Assembly (NCBI RefSeq): GCF_018991925.1
Contig: NW_024711714.1
Span: 1-64,000, forward strand
Direction: 5' to 3'
DNA from: Homarus americanus
Lineage: Eukaryota > Arthropoda > Malacostraca > Decapoda > Nephropidae
DNA: 64,000 bases
Below, piece by piece: positions 42,872 through 51,161 of the stretch (positions within the stretch are counted from its first letter, which is position 1; each line of letters begins with the position of its first letter). The notes beneath the pieces were generated by a model. That model saw only the letters and a list, made by a program, of their open reading frames with translations. It was not told where the DNA came from and searched no databases. The position numbers were made by a program, and so were the translations under genes.

Positions 42872-45800
42872 ACCTCTAACACACCCAGGTACACCTCAGA
42901 CCTCCCAAGTACTCCACTGACATTCCTGGTACACCTCTGACACTCCCAGGTACCGTCCGACACTCCCAAATACCTCGCTTGCTCCCAGGTACATCTCTGA
43001 CACTCCCAAGTCCACCTCTGACACTGCAGGTACACCTTTGACACTCCCAGGTACTCCACTGACATTTCTGGTACACCTCTGACATGCCCAGGTACCCCGC
43101 TGACGCTGCCAGGTACACCTCTGACACTCCCAGGTACATCTCTGACACTCCAGGTACACCTCGCAGACACTGCCAGGCACACCTCCTGACACTCCCAGGT
43201 ACACCGTGACACTGCCAGGTACACCTCCTGACCCTCCATGTACACCTCCGACACTCCCAGGTACATCTCTGATGCACCCAGGTACTCCTCTGACACTCCT
43301 GTGGTACACCCTTGACACTCCCAGGTACCTCTGATACTCCCAGGCACACCTCCTCCCAGGTCCCCTCCGACACTCCCAGGTACTACACTGACATTCCTGG
43401 TACACCTCTGACACTCCCAGGAACGTCCGACACTCCCAGATACACCTCTGAGCACTCCCAGTTTGCCCCGACCTCCCAGGTACAGCTGTGACACTCCCAG
43501 GTACTCCACTGACACTCTGGTACACCCCTGACACTCCCAGGTACACCTCTGACACTCCGGTGCACCACCCAGCCACTCCCAGGTACACTTCTCACACTCC
43601 ATGGTACACATCTGACACTCCCAGGTACCTCTGTCACTCCTGATACACCTCTCTAAGACTCCAGGGTACACCGCCCAGCATCTCCCAGTGCACCTCTGCA
43701 CTCCCAGGTACACCTCCTGACACTCCCAGGTACACCTCTGACACTCCCAGGTACACCTCTGACCTCAGGTACTCCTAACACTCCTGGTACACCTGACCTC
43801 CCAGGTACACCTCTGACACTCCCATGTACACCCAGACACTCCCACGTACACTTCTCCCAAGTACACCTCCGACACTCCCAGGTACACCTCTGACACTTCA
43901 GGTACACCTCTGACACTCGCAGGTACACTTGACCACTCCCTGGTACTCACTGACATTACCTGGTACCTCTGACACTCCCAGGTACACCTCCGACACTCCC
44001 AAGTACTTCTCTCACCTCCCAGGTACACCACCGACACTCCCAGGTACACATCTGACACTCAGGTACACCTCTGACACTCCAAGGTACACCTCTGACACTC
44101 CCAGGTACACCTCTGACACTCCCAAGTACTCCACTGACATTCCCTGGTACACCTCTGACACTCCCAGATACACGTCCGACACTCCCAGATACACCTCTGA
44201 CCTCCTAGGTACATCTCTGACCTCCCGTGCCTCTGACACCCAGGTACACTTCTGACAATCCCAGGTACTCTGTGACTCTCCCAGGTACACCTCCGACACT
44301 CCCAGGTACACATCTGACACTCCCAGGTACATCTCTGACTCCCAGGTACCTCTGCTCCAGGTACACCTCCGATATTCCCAGGTACACCTCCCGTTCCGGT
44401 GCACCTCTGATACCCCAGGTCACCTTTGAGACTCCCAGGTAATCACTGACACTCCCTGGTACCTCCCGACCTCCCAGGTACTCTCTGACCTCCCTGGTTC
44501 AGCCTCTGAGAACTCCCAGGTACACCTCTAACCTCCTTGGAGCACCTCCGATATTCCCAGGTACACCTCCGATATTCCCAGGTACACCTCTGATACTCCG
44601 AGGTACACTTTGAGACTCCCAGGTAATCCACTGACACTCCTGGTACACCTCTGACACTCCCAGGTACTCTCTGACACTCCCTGGTTCTATACACTCCAGG
44701 TACACCTCAGACACTCCCAGGTACACCTCTGACACTCCTAGGTACATCTCTGACACTCCCAGGTACACCTCTGACCTCCCAGGTACACCTCTGACACTCC
44801 CAGGTACCTCGGCACTCCCGGTACACCTCTGACCTCCCAGGTACTCCACTGACACTCCCTGGTACACCCCTGAGCACTTCCAGGTACACCTCTGACATGC
44901 TCCATGTACACCCCAGACACTCCCACGTACATCTCACACTTCCAAGTACACCTCCCACTCCCAGGTACACCTCTGACACTCCCAGGTACCTCTGACACTT
45001 CCAGGTACACCTCTGACACTCGCAGGTACACCTTTGACACTCCCTGGTGCTCCACTGACATTACCTGGTACACCTCTGACACTCCCAGGTACACCTCCGA
45101 ACCTCCAGGTACACTTCTCACACTCCCAGGTACACCACCGACACTTCCAGGTACACATCTCTGACACTCCCAGGTACACCTCTCACCTCCAAGGTACACC
45201 CTATGACACTCCCAGGTACACCTCTGACACTCCCAAGTACTCACTGACATTCCTGGTACACCTCTGACACTCCCTGGTACACCTGACCTCCCAGGTACAC
45301 CTCCTTGCTCCCAGGTACACCTCAGACACTCCCAGGTACACCTCTGACTCTCCCAGGTACACCTCTGATACTTCCAGGGTACCTCCGGCACTCCCAGGTC
45401 CGCCTCGGCCGCTCCCAGTTACAACTCCACTCTCCCAGGTAAACCTCCCGTACTCCTGGGTACACCTCCCACTCTCCCAGGTACACCTCTGAGCCTCCTA
45501 GGTATTCCTCTGACCTCCCTGGTACCTCTGACACTCCCAGGTACACCTCAGACTCTCCTGGTACACCTTTGACCTCCCAGGTACACCTCTTTCCACTCCC
45601 TGGTTCTCCCCTGACCTCCCAGGTACCTCAGATCCCAGGTACCTCAGACACTCCCAGGTACACCTCCTGACACTCCTGGTACACCTCAGACACTTCTAGG
45701 CACCTCTCTCACACTCGCAGGTACACCTCTCACACTCCCAGGTACTCCTGTGACACTCTGGTACTTCTCTGACACTTCTAGGTACACCTCAGACACTCCC

Positions 45801-46429
45801 AGGTACACCTCAGACACTCCCAGGTACACATCAGACACTCCCGAACACCTCAGACACTCCCAGGCACACCTCTGACACTCCCAGGTACACCGCTTGACAC
45901 TGCCAGGTACACCTCTGACACTCCATGTACCTCCAGAGACTCCCAGGTACACCTCTGACACTCCCAGGTACTCCATTGACACTCCCTGGTACACCTGACT
46001 CTCCCAGGCATCTCTGACACTCCCAGGTGCAGCAGACAGCTCCCAGGTACAATTCTCACATTCCCAGGTACACCTCTGACACTCCCAGGTACTCCTCTGT
46101 CACTCCTGATACACCTCTAACCTCCCAGGTACACCGCTGACACTCCCAGGTACACCGCTGACACTGCCAGGTACACTCAGACACTGCCAGGTACACCTCC
46201 AGACACTGCCAGGTACACGTCAGACACTCCAAGGTGCACCTCTGACATTCCCAAGTGCACCTCTAATCCCAGGCACCTCCTCAGCCTCCCAGGGACACCT
46301 CAGACACTCCCAGGTACACCGCTGACACTCCCAGTTACACCTCTGACATTCCCAAGTACATATCTGACACTCCCAGGTACACCTCCCCTCCGACACTTGC
46401 AGTGTAGTGATGGTTTGTCAGACCACAGC

Positions 46430-46918
46430 TTACATCTGAGAAACTCCAGTCTGATTCGACATTAGCCGAGGGCAAGCATAGTGTAACCTGCGGGCTGACC
46501 AAGGATTGTAAACTAACTAGCTCCCTCCCATGTCACACACATGTAAGAAGGCACCAGCCGACTCTCCCAATATACAATAACCAACACTGCAGAAAGAAGT
46601 CCAGACTCATCTCGCCAATTAGCCAGGCTACTTGTAACCCTTGGAGCCCAACTTGCTATGTCTCGTGTCACACGGCCCCACCTGATGACTTCTCCTTACA
46701 TCTCAGAAACTCCAGTCTGACCCGACGTTTGGGAAGTCAAGTGGAGGGGAACTCTCACGGTTGCTCTCCCAATATACACATGGCCCCACCTGATGACTTT
46801 CCCAGATAGTTCTGAAAAAGTCCAGGCCTGACCGCACATTTGCGGGGTCAAAATGTAAGGAGACCCTTCGCCGCCCCCCAGGCCAGCTGAACCTGACGGC
46901 TCGCTTCCCAATATATAG
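46430..46918 (+). repeat. Modular repeats in U3
   Basis: Four imperfect copies of a module start near 46432, 46589, 46698 and 46808. Each carries a version of TGAGAAACTCCAGTCTGACC, followed by a GACATT..GCC-like word. GGCCCCACCTGATGACTT is repeated exactly at 46674-46691 and 46782-46799. CCCAATATA occurs near 46567, 46769 and 46909, and the last copy overlaps the TATA box. Such repeats in U3 are often enhancer units in retroelements; that role here is inferred. Confidence 0.7.
46912..46917 (+). promoter_or_regulatory. TATA box of 5' LTR
   Basis: TATATA lies in CCCAATATATAGGACG, the third CCCAATATA copy in U3, with a G/C-rich stretch before it and a TTGTCTTG region about 40 bases after it. 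It is identical in the 3' LTR. Transcription would be expected to start about 25-35 bases downstream; no start site can be proved from sequence. Confidence 0.6.
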
Positions 46919-47015
46919 GACGTCCTGGTCCTCCCTCGCGAATTGGCAGAGAAGCAGTTGTCTTGTAACAAGGTGGCCAGCTACACACCACTAGTGCTGC
47001 TCAGCGAAGTCAGGG

Positions 47016-47036
47016 CCGGAGGCAAGCCGCCTCCGG
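47016..47036 (+). other. Hairpin in R of 5' LTR
   Basis: CCGGAGGC pairs perfectly with GCCTCCGG across the five-base loop AAGCC. The hairpin and its surroundings are unchanged in the 3' LTR, although other LTR parts have diverged. It would lie in the 5' leader of the element's RNA. A packaging or polyadenylation-control role is possible but unproved. Confidence 0.6.
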
Positions 47037-47221
47037 TCAGGACCGAGACTTCCCTCCGGTGTCCCAGCTAAGCAGGCGCCCTCCCGACACCAGTGGTCCC
47101 GCTAAGCAGACTACCTGCTAGGCCTCCCCTAGGTCACGTGAGTGTTTGTCAGAGCTTTCCATGGGATGAGTTACCTACGTGGGAAGTGTATTCATTTCAT
47201 GTTCGTGTCCGAGAATCAGAG

Positions 47222-47284
47222 TGTCTAGTAACGTAATATGATGTCCTAGTAACGTAAATATAATGTCCTAGTAACTTCAATAGA
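47222..47284 (+). repeat. Three tandem ~21-22-bp repeats in LTR
   Basis: TGTCTAGTAACGTAATATGA is followed by two copies starting TGTCCTAGTAAC. The three copies share the core TAGTAAC and sit upstream of the AATAAA signal. The same triplet occurs in the 3' LTR at 51057-51120, so it predates insertion. Function unknown. Confidence 0.7.
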
Positions 47285-47320
47285 AGGTGTTATTAATGTG
47301 TCCATGTCATGTTCGTAATT

Positions 47321-47326
47321 AATAAA
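47321..47326 (+). terminator. Polyadenylation signal in 5' LTR
   Basis: AATAAA in TTCGTAATTAATAAAGAG, downstream of the TATA box, as expected for the R region of an LTR. The 3' LTR counterpart at 51156-51161 would be the working signal in a full transcript. Confidence 0.6.
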
Positions 47327-47501
47327 GAGTTGTAACGAAGCAGTGTTTAAGAAGTCGCCTTTAAGAACGTAATAGATGTGTATTGATGTATAAAGATACG
47401 ATGAGTGTACTGACAGTGTAAATAACTATCACGGCCACGCTACCAAAGTCTTCCTCTCTTTATACTCTATCTCTATATCTTCTACTCTTAAAAGTTTGTC
47501 G

Positions 47502-47905
47502 CATTACAATGGCGGCAGCGTACTATGTGTAACCCACGCCTTCCTTGTCCCTTGTTATAGGTGACAGCGAACTATACGTAATTCACGCTTCCCTTGTCCC
47601 TTGTTATTGGTAACAGTGTACTTAACGTAAACCCATGCCCTCCCTCATTTTAGCCATAACACCTGACTCGTTGTTTGAGTATTGTTCGAAAGTGCGTGAT
47701 AAGGAGTTCATGCAAGATATAGTTACATTATATAGGTGACAGCGAACTATATGTAATTCACGCTCTCCTTGTCTCTTGTTATAGGTGACAGCGAACTATA
47801 TATGTAATTCACGCCTCCCTCGCTTAGTTATTATAATGGTAGCAGCGAACTTAACGTAAACTCACGCCTTCCCTCGGTTAGCCATAACACCTGGCTCGTT
47901 TCATC
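47502..47905 (+). repeat. Leader repeats built on the primer-site-like motif
   Basis: Six imperfect copies of a ~50-bp unit begin near 47502, 47553, 47603, 47727, 47778 and 47827. Each has a variant of GGTGACAGCG followed by AACTATATGTAATTCACGC and a CCTTGTC-like end. They form two triplets. The third copy of each triplet reads AACTTAACGTAAAC or similar and is followed by TTAGCCATAACACCTG, so a block of three seems to have been duplicated about 225 bp downstream. The first unit contains the candidate primer site itself. This region is non-coding in all frames. Confidence 0.75.
47510..47520 (+). other. Candidate primer-binding site
   Basis: TGGCGGCAGCG begins two bases after TTACA, the inferred end of the 5' LTR, where a tRNA primer site is expected, and it starts with the TGG that pairs with a tRNA CCA end. 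I cannot assign the tRNA. If the LTR ended at 47440 instead, this site would lie 70 bp away, too far for a normal primer site. Its position therefore supports the longer LTR. Confidence 0.5.
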
Positions 47906-48225
47906 CTTCATTTGTTTCAGTCTAAGTTTGTCTACAATTGTGTAATAAGTAATTCCCGTGTCGTAGCGTGAAAAGTGGCCTAGTGTGTCACCGCTACAGC
48001 TCAAGTAAATGTCTCTCGTCGTGGTATGCGCGAATTTTTTTTTTCTAGAAATATGTTCAGTGCTTAACGTGATTTCTCAGTGTCCCCCGCGATCTGTGAC
48101 ATTCTCAGTAGCCCAAGAGCAGTTTGATTGTTGGTCAGTGTTGAACGTAGAAATTGTTTCAGTTATGAAAGCGGTGTCTGTACTAACTGTTATAACTTAA
48201 CATGTCTTTTAACCTACATCCTCCT
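47906..48225 (+). other. Unassigned interior of LTR element, segment 1
   Basis: A/T-rich sequence without repeats. A 63-codon plus-strand frame (48009-48200) starts with ATG, but it encodes no recognisable domain and its context gives no support for translation. A T-rich run (AATTTTTTTTTTC) lies near 48033. I see no gag-like, zinc-knuckle or protease motif. Confidence 0.5.
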
Positions 48226-48480
48226 CCCTGTCCTAACCCTCACCTCACCCTCCGTACCCATCCGTTCCCGCCTCGCTCCGCCCTGCCCTGCCCTACCCCG
48301 CTCCGCCCCGCCCCGCCCCGCCCCGCCCCGCCCCGCAAAGCCCCGGCCTGGCCCGATCAACCACGCCCCGGCTCCCCCCACCTCACCCGCCACGCCTCGC
48401 CCCACCCCGCCCCGCCCCGCGCCGCGCCGGCCTGGCCAGCCGCGCTCCGCAGCCGCGCCCCGCCTCGCCTCCCCTAGGTC
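48226..48480 (+). repeat. C-rich low-complexity tract with CCCCG microsatellite
   Basis: A strongly C-rich stretch starts with CCTCCTCCCTGTCC-like pyrimidine sequence, leads into an almost pure (CCCCG)n run at about 48304-48336, and continues as degenerate CCCCG/CCGCG copies to 48478. The minus strand is a series of GGGGC runs that could form G-quadruplexes. Frames of 90-120 codons rich in Pro, Arg and Ala or in Gly exist here but result only from the five-base repeat. Confidence 0.85.
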
Positions 48481-49200
48481 GCTGTGACCACCAATCCCCA
48501 TATGTTTTGTCCCGTGAGTTATGCTTTGAAATCGGTGGTTAGTGTTACTTAATATTGCGATAATTACAGAGCTTCACTCAGTGTGTTTTTATGCTAGTAT
48601 GATTTGTAATGTTCTCTTTGACGCGTAGTGATAAATAATATTCAATGTAATGAGCAGAGCTTCACTCCCCGACCCAGCCTAATGAGAAAATTGTCGTGAC
48701 GGAAATAATAGCTACCAAACATTGACGTAACTTATAAAGTAAATATTTGTTTCTTTTTGCGAATGCACTTCCAACTAATCCATCATCCCTTTCGGATTGT
48801 TTCTGTCAAATGTCACACACAGTACCGCCCCATGGCTAGCCGGAATCCGTCCACAGCACATATACGAAGAGAAGAAGCAGCGTGAGGAATGCAGCACCAC
48901 CCCCGCCACGCACCACCCCACTTCTTTCAAGTCCTACCTGGTCTAGGATTAAGAAGAGTTTATATTTTTCTACTAGGAAGTTAAGGAGTGTGGAATGAAG
49001 TGCCACACAACGAACCCTGGTGAGCCCAGCCAGGGAGGGATTCACCACTGTGGAAGGTGTAAGACAGGACGGTCTTTGGTCTCGCCGACACTCACGTACG
49101 GAGGGCGAGGCCTGGTCCGCGGAACCTGCCTTACGAGTTATCTAATGAGACGACAGCCCAAACAGTGGACCGGCTTCATCCCAGCCGGAGAGGGCCGGCG
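48481..49200 (+). other. Unassigned interior of LTR element, segment 2
   Basis: Non-repetitive sequence of mixed composition. A 79-codon plus-strand frame (48995-49234) opens with a Cys/His-containing stretch (C, H, then H-CGRC). The spacing does not fit a retroviral zinc knuckle and the frame runs into the following tandem repeat. No homologue is recognised. The CCGG-rich stretch at 49171-49200 can form short hairpins. Confidence 0.45.
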
Positions 49201-49431
49201 GCAGATGAACAGAAAATCGTCTGGAATATGTTGAAAACGAAGATGTATAAAGAAATACAGATGGAGCAGAAAAATTCATCTGGAATATGACGGAAAACGA
49301 AGATGTATAAAGAAACGCAGACGAGCAGAAAAATCGTCTGGAATATGAAAATGCTCTAAACGTAGAGGAAGCGCAGGTGAACAGAAAAATCATCTGGAAT
49401 ATTATAGAAACCAGGAGGAAGTGTGAAGAAG
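49201..49431 (+). repeat. Four-copy tandem repeat of about 57 bp
   Basis: Copies begin at about 49201, 49258, 49317 and 49373. All contain a variant of AGCAGAAAAATCGTCTGGAA, and the first two also share ACGAAGATGTATAAAGAAA. Copies three and four are open in one plus-strand frame (49311-49469, 52 codons, no ATG) giving a Glu/Lys/Asn-rich peptide; copies one and two have stops in that frame. It could be decayed coding sequence of a charged, helical type, but this is weak evidence. Confidence 0.8.
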
Positions 49432-50021
49432 TCAGATGTGGTGACACGACCTACAAAGTGCGGTATTGAAGAAGGAAAAACGTGCTATGTGAAGACAGAA
49501 GAGACGCTGTGCTGACATCAGAAGAAAGTCGACGATGAAAAGTGGATAATCAGAAGGACCAATCGACTACCGTTGTTGTGCTGCCAGCATTCCTTATTTT
49601 CAGATACCAGCTGGATGGAGGACTTGAGCCATGCTGGACCCAACAAATGTACTGATGTTGTTGATGTTGCTGATGTGTAATAAAAAGATATAACACCCTA
49701 ACATGTTAAGCAGGAGCATTTTGTATGAAGTATTTCATTCTCTGATTTTTGTTAACATGTACTACAAAGAATGTTTTTTAAAAAAAAGATTAGTCACTTT
49801 TTCTATGAGTTCATTTGATCAATGGTTTGCACTACGAAACACAATGTTGTAGCCATCTACTGACTGAGATGAATTATTATTTTGACACGGCCTGGTTTGG
49901 CAATGTAACACCTGATTTTGTTTGTAGAATGTGAGTTGCAAGTTTGCCTCGGACACTATGAAGGATCTTTAGATCACTCTATGTTCACTTACTGTGTATG
50001 TATTTTATTTTTTTCTCCTGT
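49432..50021 (+). other. Unassigned 3' interior with an internal polyadenylation signal
   Basis: No repeat of note apart from a short GATGTTGTT tract near 49653-49678. AATAAA at 49679-49684 follows directly and could end an internal transcript. The following sequence is A/T-rich and includes an A run near 49782. A 68-codon plus-strand frame (49918-50124) has a hydrophobic stretch but overlaps the duplicated purine-tract/U3 segment, so I take it to be accidental. Confidence 0.45.
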
Positions 50022-50073
50022 CATAGAAGCTTTAATCTTGGCGGGAGGTATAGTAAGCTTTGTCAGATCAAAC
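50022..50073 (+). repeat. Ectopic copy of purine tract plus start of U3
   Basis: The segment with AGAAGCTTTAATCTTGGCGG then GAGGTATAGTAAGC and TTTGTCAGATCAAAC matches, with about 75-80% identity, the true purine tract/U3 junction at about 50207-50258. In both places GGCGGGAGG (here 50040-50048) comes directly before a TRTAGT start. It is probably a short duplication or a relic of an older 3' LTR start. It appears only here, 182-187 bp upstream of the real junction. Confidence 0.7.
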
Positions 50074-50225
50074 TATGCCAGTAGAAAAACATACATCTCT
50101 AGGGTTATAATTTGTAAAATGTAAGGATGCATTATCGCCTCAGGGACTATATTAGATACTGCACATGATGTTACTGTCTACTTTAAATGTGTCATCAGTT
50201 CTCTGAGCATGAAAGCTTTGGTCTT

Positions 50226-50234
50226 GGCGGGAGG
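50226..50234 (+). promoter_or_regulatory. Polypurine tract (plus-strand primer)
   Basis: GGCGGGAGG ends exactly at the first base of the 3' LTR (TGTAGTG). It is short and interrupted by one C. In retrotransposons this tract resists RNase H and primes plus-strand DNA; the position here fits that role. Confidence 0.6.
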
Positions 50235-50744
50235 TGTAGTGATGGTTTGTCAGACCACAGCTTACATCTGAGAAACTCCAGTCTGACCGGACATTAGCCG
50301 AGGGCAAGTATAGGGTAACTCTGCGGTTGACCAAGGATTGTAAACCAACTAGCTCCCCCTCCCATGTCACACATGTAAGAAGGCACCAGCCGACTCTCTC
50401 CCAATATACAATAACCTACCCCGCAGAAAGAAGTCCAGACCTGACCTCACAATTAGCCAGGTCACTTGTAACCCTTGGAGCCCAACTCAAGGCCTCTCGT
50501 GTTACACGGCCCCACCTGACGACTTCTCCTTACATCTCAGAAACTCCAGTCTGGCCCGACGTTTGGGAAGTCAAGTGTAGGGGAACTCTCACGGTTGCTC
50601 TCCCAATATACACATGGCCCCACCTGATGACTTTCCCAGATAGTTCTGAAAAGGTCCAGGCCTGACCGCACATTTGCGGGGTCAAATGTAAAGAGACCCT
50701 TCGCCGCCCCCCAGGCCAGCTGAACCTGACGGCTCGCTTCCCAA

Positions 50745-50750
50745 TATATA
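50745..50750 (+). promoter_or_regulatory. TATA box of 3' LTR
   Basis: TATATA in CCCAATATATAGGACG, identical in context to the 5' LTR copy. If active it would direct transcription into the satellite on the right (51274 onward), reading the C-rich strand. Confidence 0.55.
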
Positions 50751-50850
50751 GGACGTCCTGGTCCTCCCTCGAGGATTCGCAGAGAGAGAGTTGTCTTGTA
50801 ACAAGGTGGCCAGCTACGACACCACCAGTCCTGCTCCAGCGAAGTCAGGG

Positions 50851-50871
50851 CCGGAGGCAAGCCGCCTCCGG
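50851..50871 (+). other. Hairpin in R of 3' LTR
   Basis: Same perfect eight-base stem (CCGGAGGC with GCCTCCGG) and AAGCC loop as in the 5' LTR. Confidence 0.6.
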
Positions 50872-51155
50872 TCAGGACCGAGACTTCCCTCCGGTGTCCC
50901 AGCTAAGCAGGCGCCCTCCCGACACCAGTGGTCCCGCTAAGCAGACTACCTGCTAGGCCTCCCCTAGGTCACGTGAGTGTTTGTCAGAGCTTTCCGTGGG
51001 ATGAGTTACTTACGTGGGAAGTGTATTCATTTCATGTTCGTGTCCGAGAATCAGAGTGTCTAGTAACGTAATATGATGTCCTAGTAACGTAAACATAATG
51101 TCCTAGTAACTTCAATAGAAGGTGTTATTAATGTGTCCATGTCATGTCGTTAATT

Positions 51156-51161
51156 AATAAA
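51156..51161 (+). terminator. Polyadenylation signal in 3' LTR
   Basis: AATAAA in TTAATTAATAAAGAG; this copy would terminate the full-length element RNA. It lies about 112 bp before the satellite junction. Confidence 0.6.

Larger units (their letters stand above)
1..46402. repeat. Giant 21-bp minisatellite, left part of array
   Basis: Nearly every base belongs to a tandem repeat whose commonest unit is half-unit ACACCTCTG followed by half-unit ACACTCCCAGGT, 21 bp in all. Units range from about 18 to 23 bp, because single-base losses in C runs (CTCCACTG to CTCACTG, GACACTCCC to GACCTCCC) are frequent. The plus strand is C-rich and G-poor: the consensus has 9 C and 3 G. No transcription unit, gene or RNA is visible. 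Five of six frames of the unit lack stop codons, so long open frames arise by chance on both strands, for example 452 codons on the minus strand at 39578-40936. They shift frame irregularly and contain no domain other than a seven-residue echo of the DNA unit. The array continues past the left edge of the window. Identity as a tandem repeat is certain; any chromosomal role (heterochromatin, subtelomere, centromere) is unknown. Confidence 0.97.
34501..46402. repeat. Array domain D: GGTACACC units up to the LTR element
   Basis: GGTACACC units dominate again. From about 35.0 to 39.7 kb deletions are common and an unusual second half-unit, CTTGCTCCC in place of GACACTCCC, occurs repeatedly. From about 40.0 kb to the LTR insertion, units are cleaner. 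The CACGTCCG marker recurs at 40321 and 40739 (418 bp) and at 41988 and 42373 (385 bp). Near 39.1 and 39.5 kb, the AGAACACC...CCAAAACTCC variant matches a variant that is common in the right-hand array, which links the two sides of the insertion. No gene is seen. Confidence 0.75.
46403..47508 (+). repeat. 5' LTR (U3-R-U5)
   Basis: The match to the 3' LTR covers 46403-47440. I extend the end to 47508 because the sequence there reads TTACA, giving canonical TG...CA ends, followed by one spacer base and a primer-site-like motif. The 3' copy seems to lack the last 68 bp. A TATA box at 46912-46917 and AATAAA at 47321-47326 place U3 in about the first 535 bp, R in the middle and U5 from about 47345. 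The U3 consists of several imperfect modules. CACGTG occurs at 47135-47140. Confidence 0.8.

Noticed and set aside
46393..46402. Target-site duplication at the left flank
   Set aside because: TTGCAG on the left has no counterpart after 51273; the flanks do not share 4-6 matching bases at the ends.
47135..47140. CACGTG E-box as a regulatory site
   Set aside because: It is a single six-base palindrome downstream of the TATA box with no supporting context; mentioned only within the LTR entry.
46403..47508. Origin of the minisatellite from the LTR
   Set aside because: Short similarities such as CTCCAGTCTGACC and CCCGACACC are what C/A-rich sequence gives by chance; no LTR segment aligns with a full 21-bp unit.
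48128..48501. Pro/Arg-rich and Gly-rich open frames on both strands
   Set aside because: They are translations of the CCCCG microsatellite.
48995..49234. Possible zinc-knuckle (gag nucleocapsid) in a 79-codon frame
   Set aside because: Cys and His spacing does not follow the CX2CX4HX4C pattern and the frame has no further gag features.
49918..50124. 68-codon frame with a hydrophobic segment, as a possible env remnant
   Set aside because: It overlaps the duplicated purine-tract/U3 segment and ends in unrelated sequence; hydrophobicity alone is not evidence.
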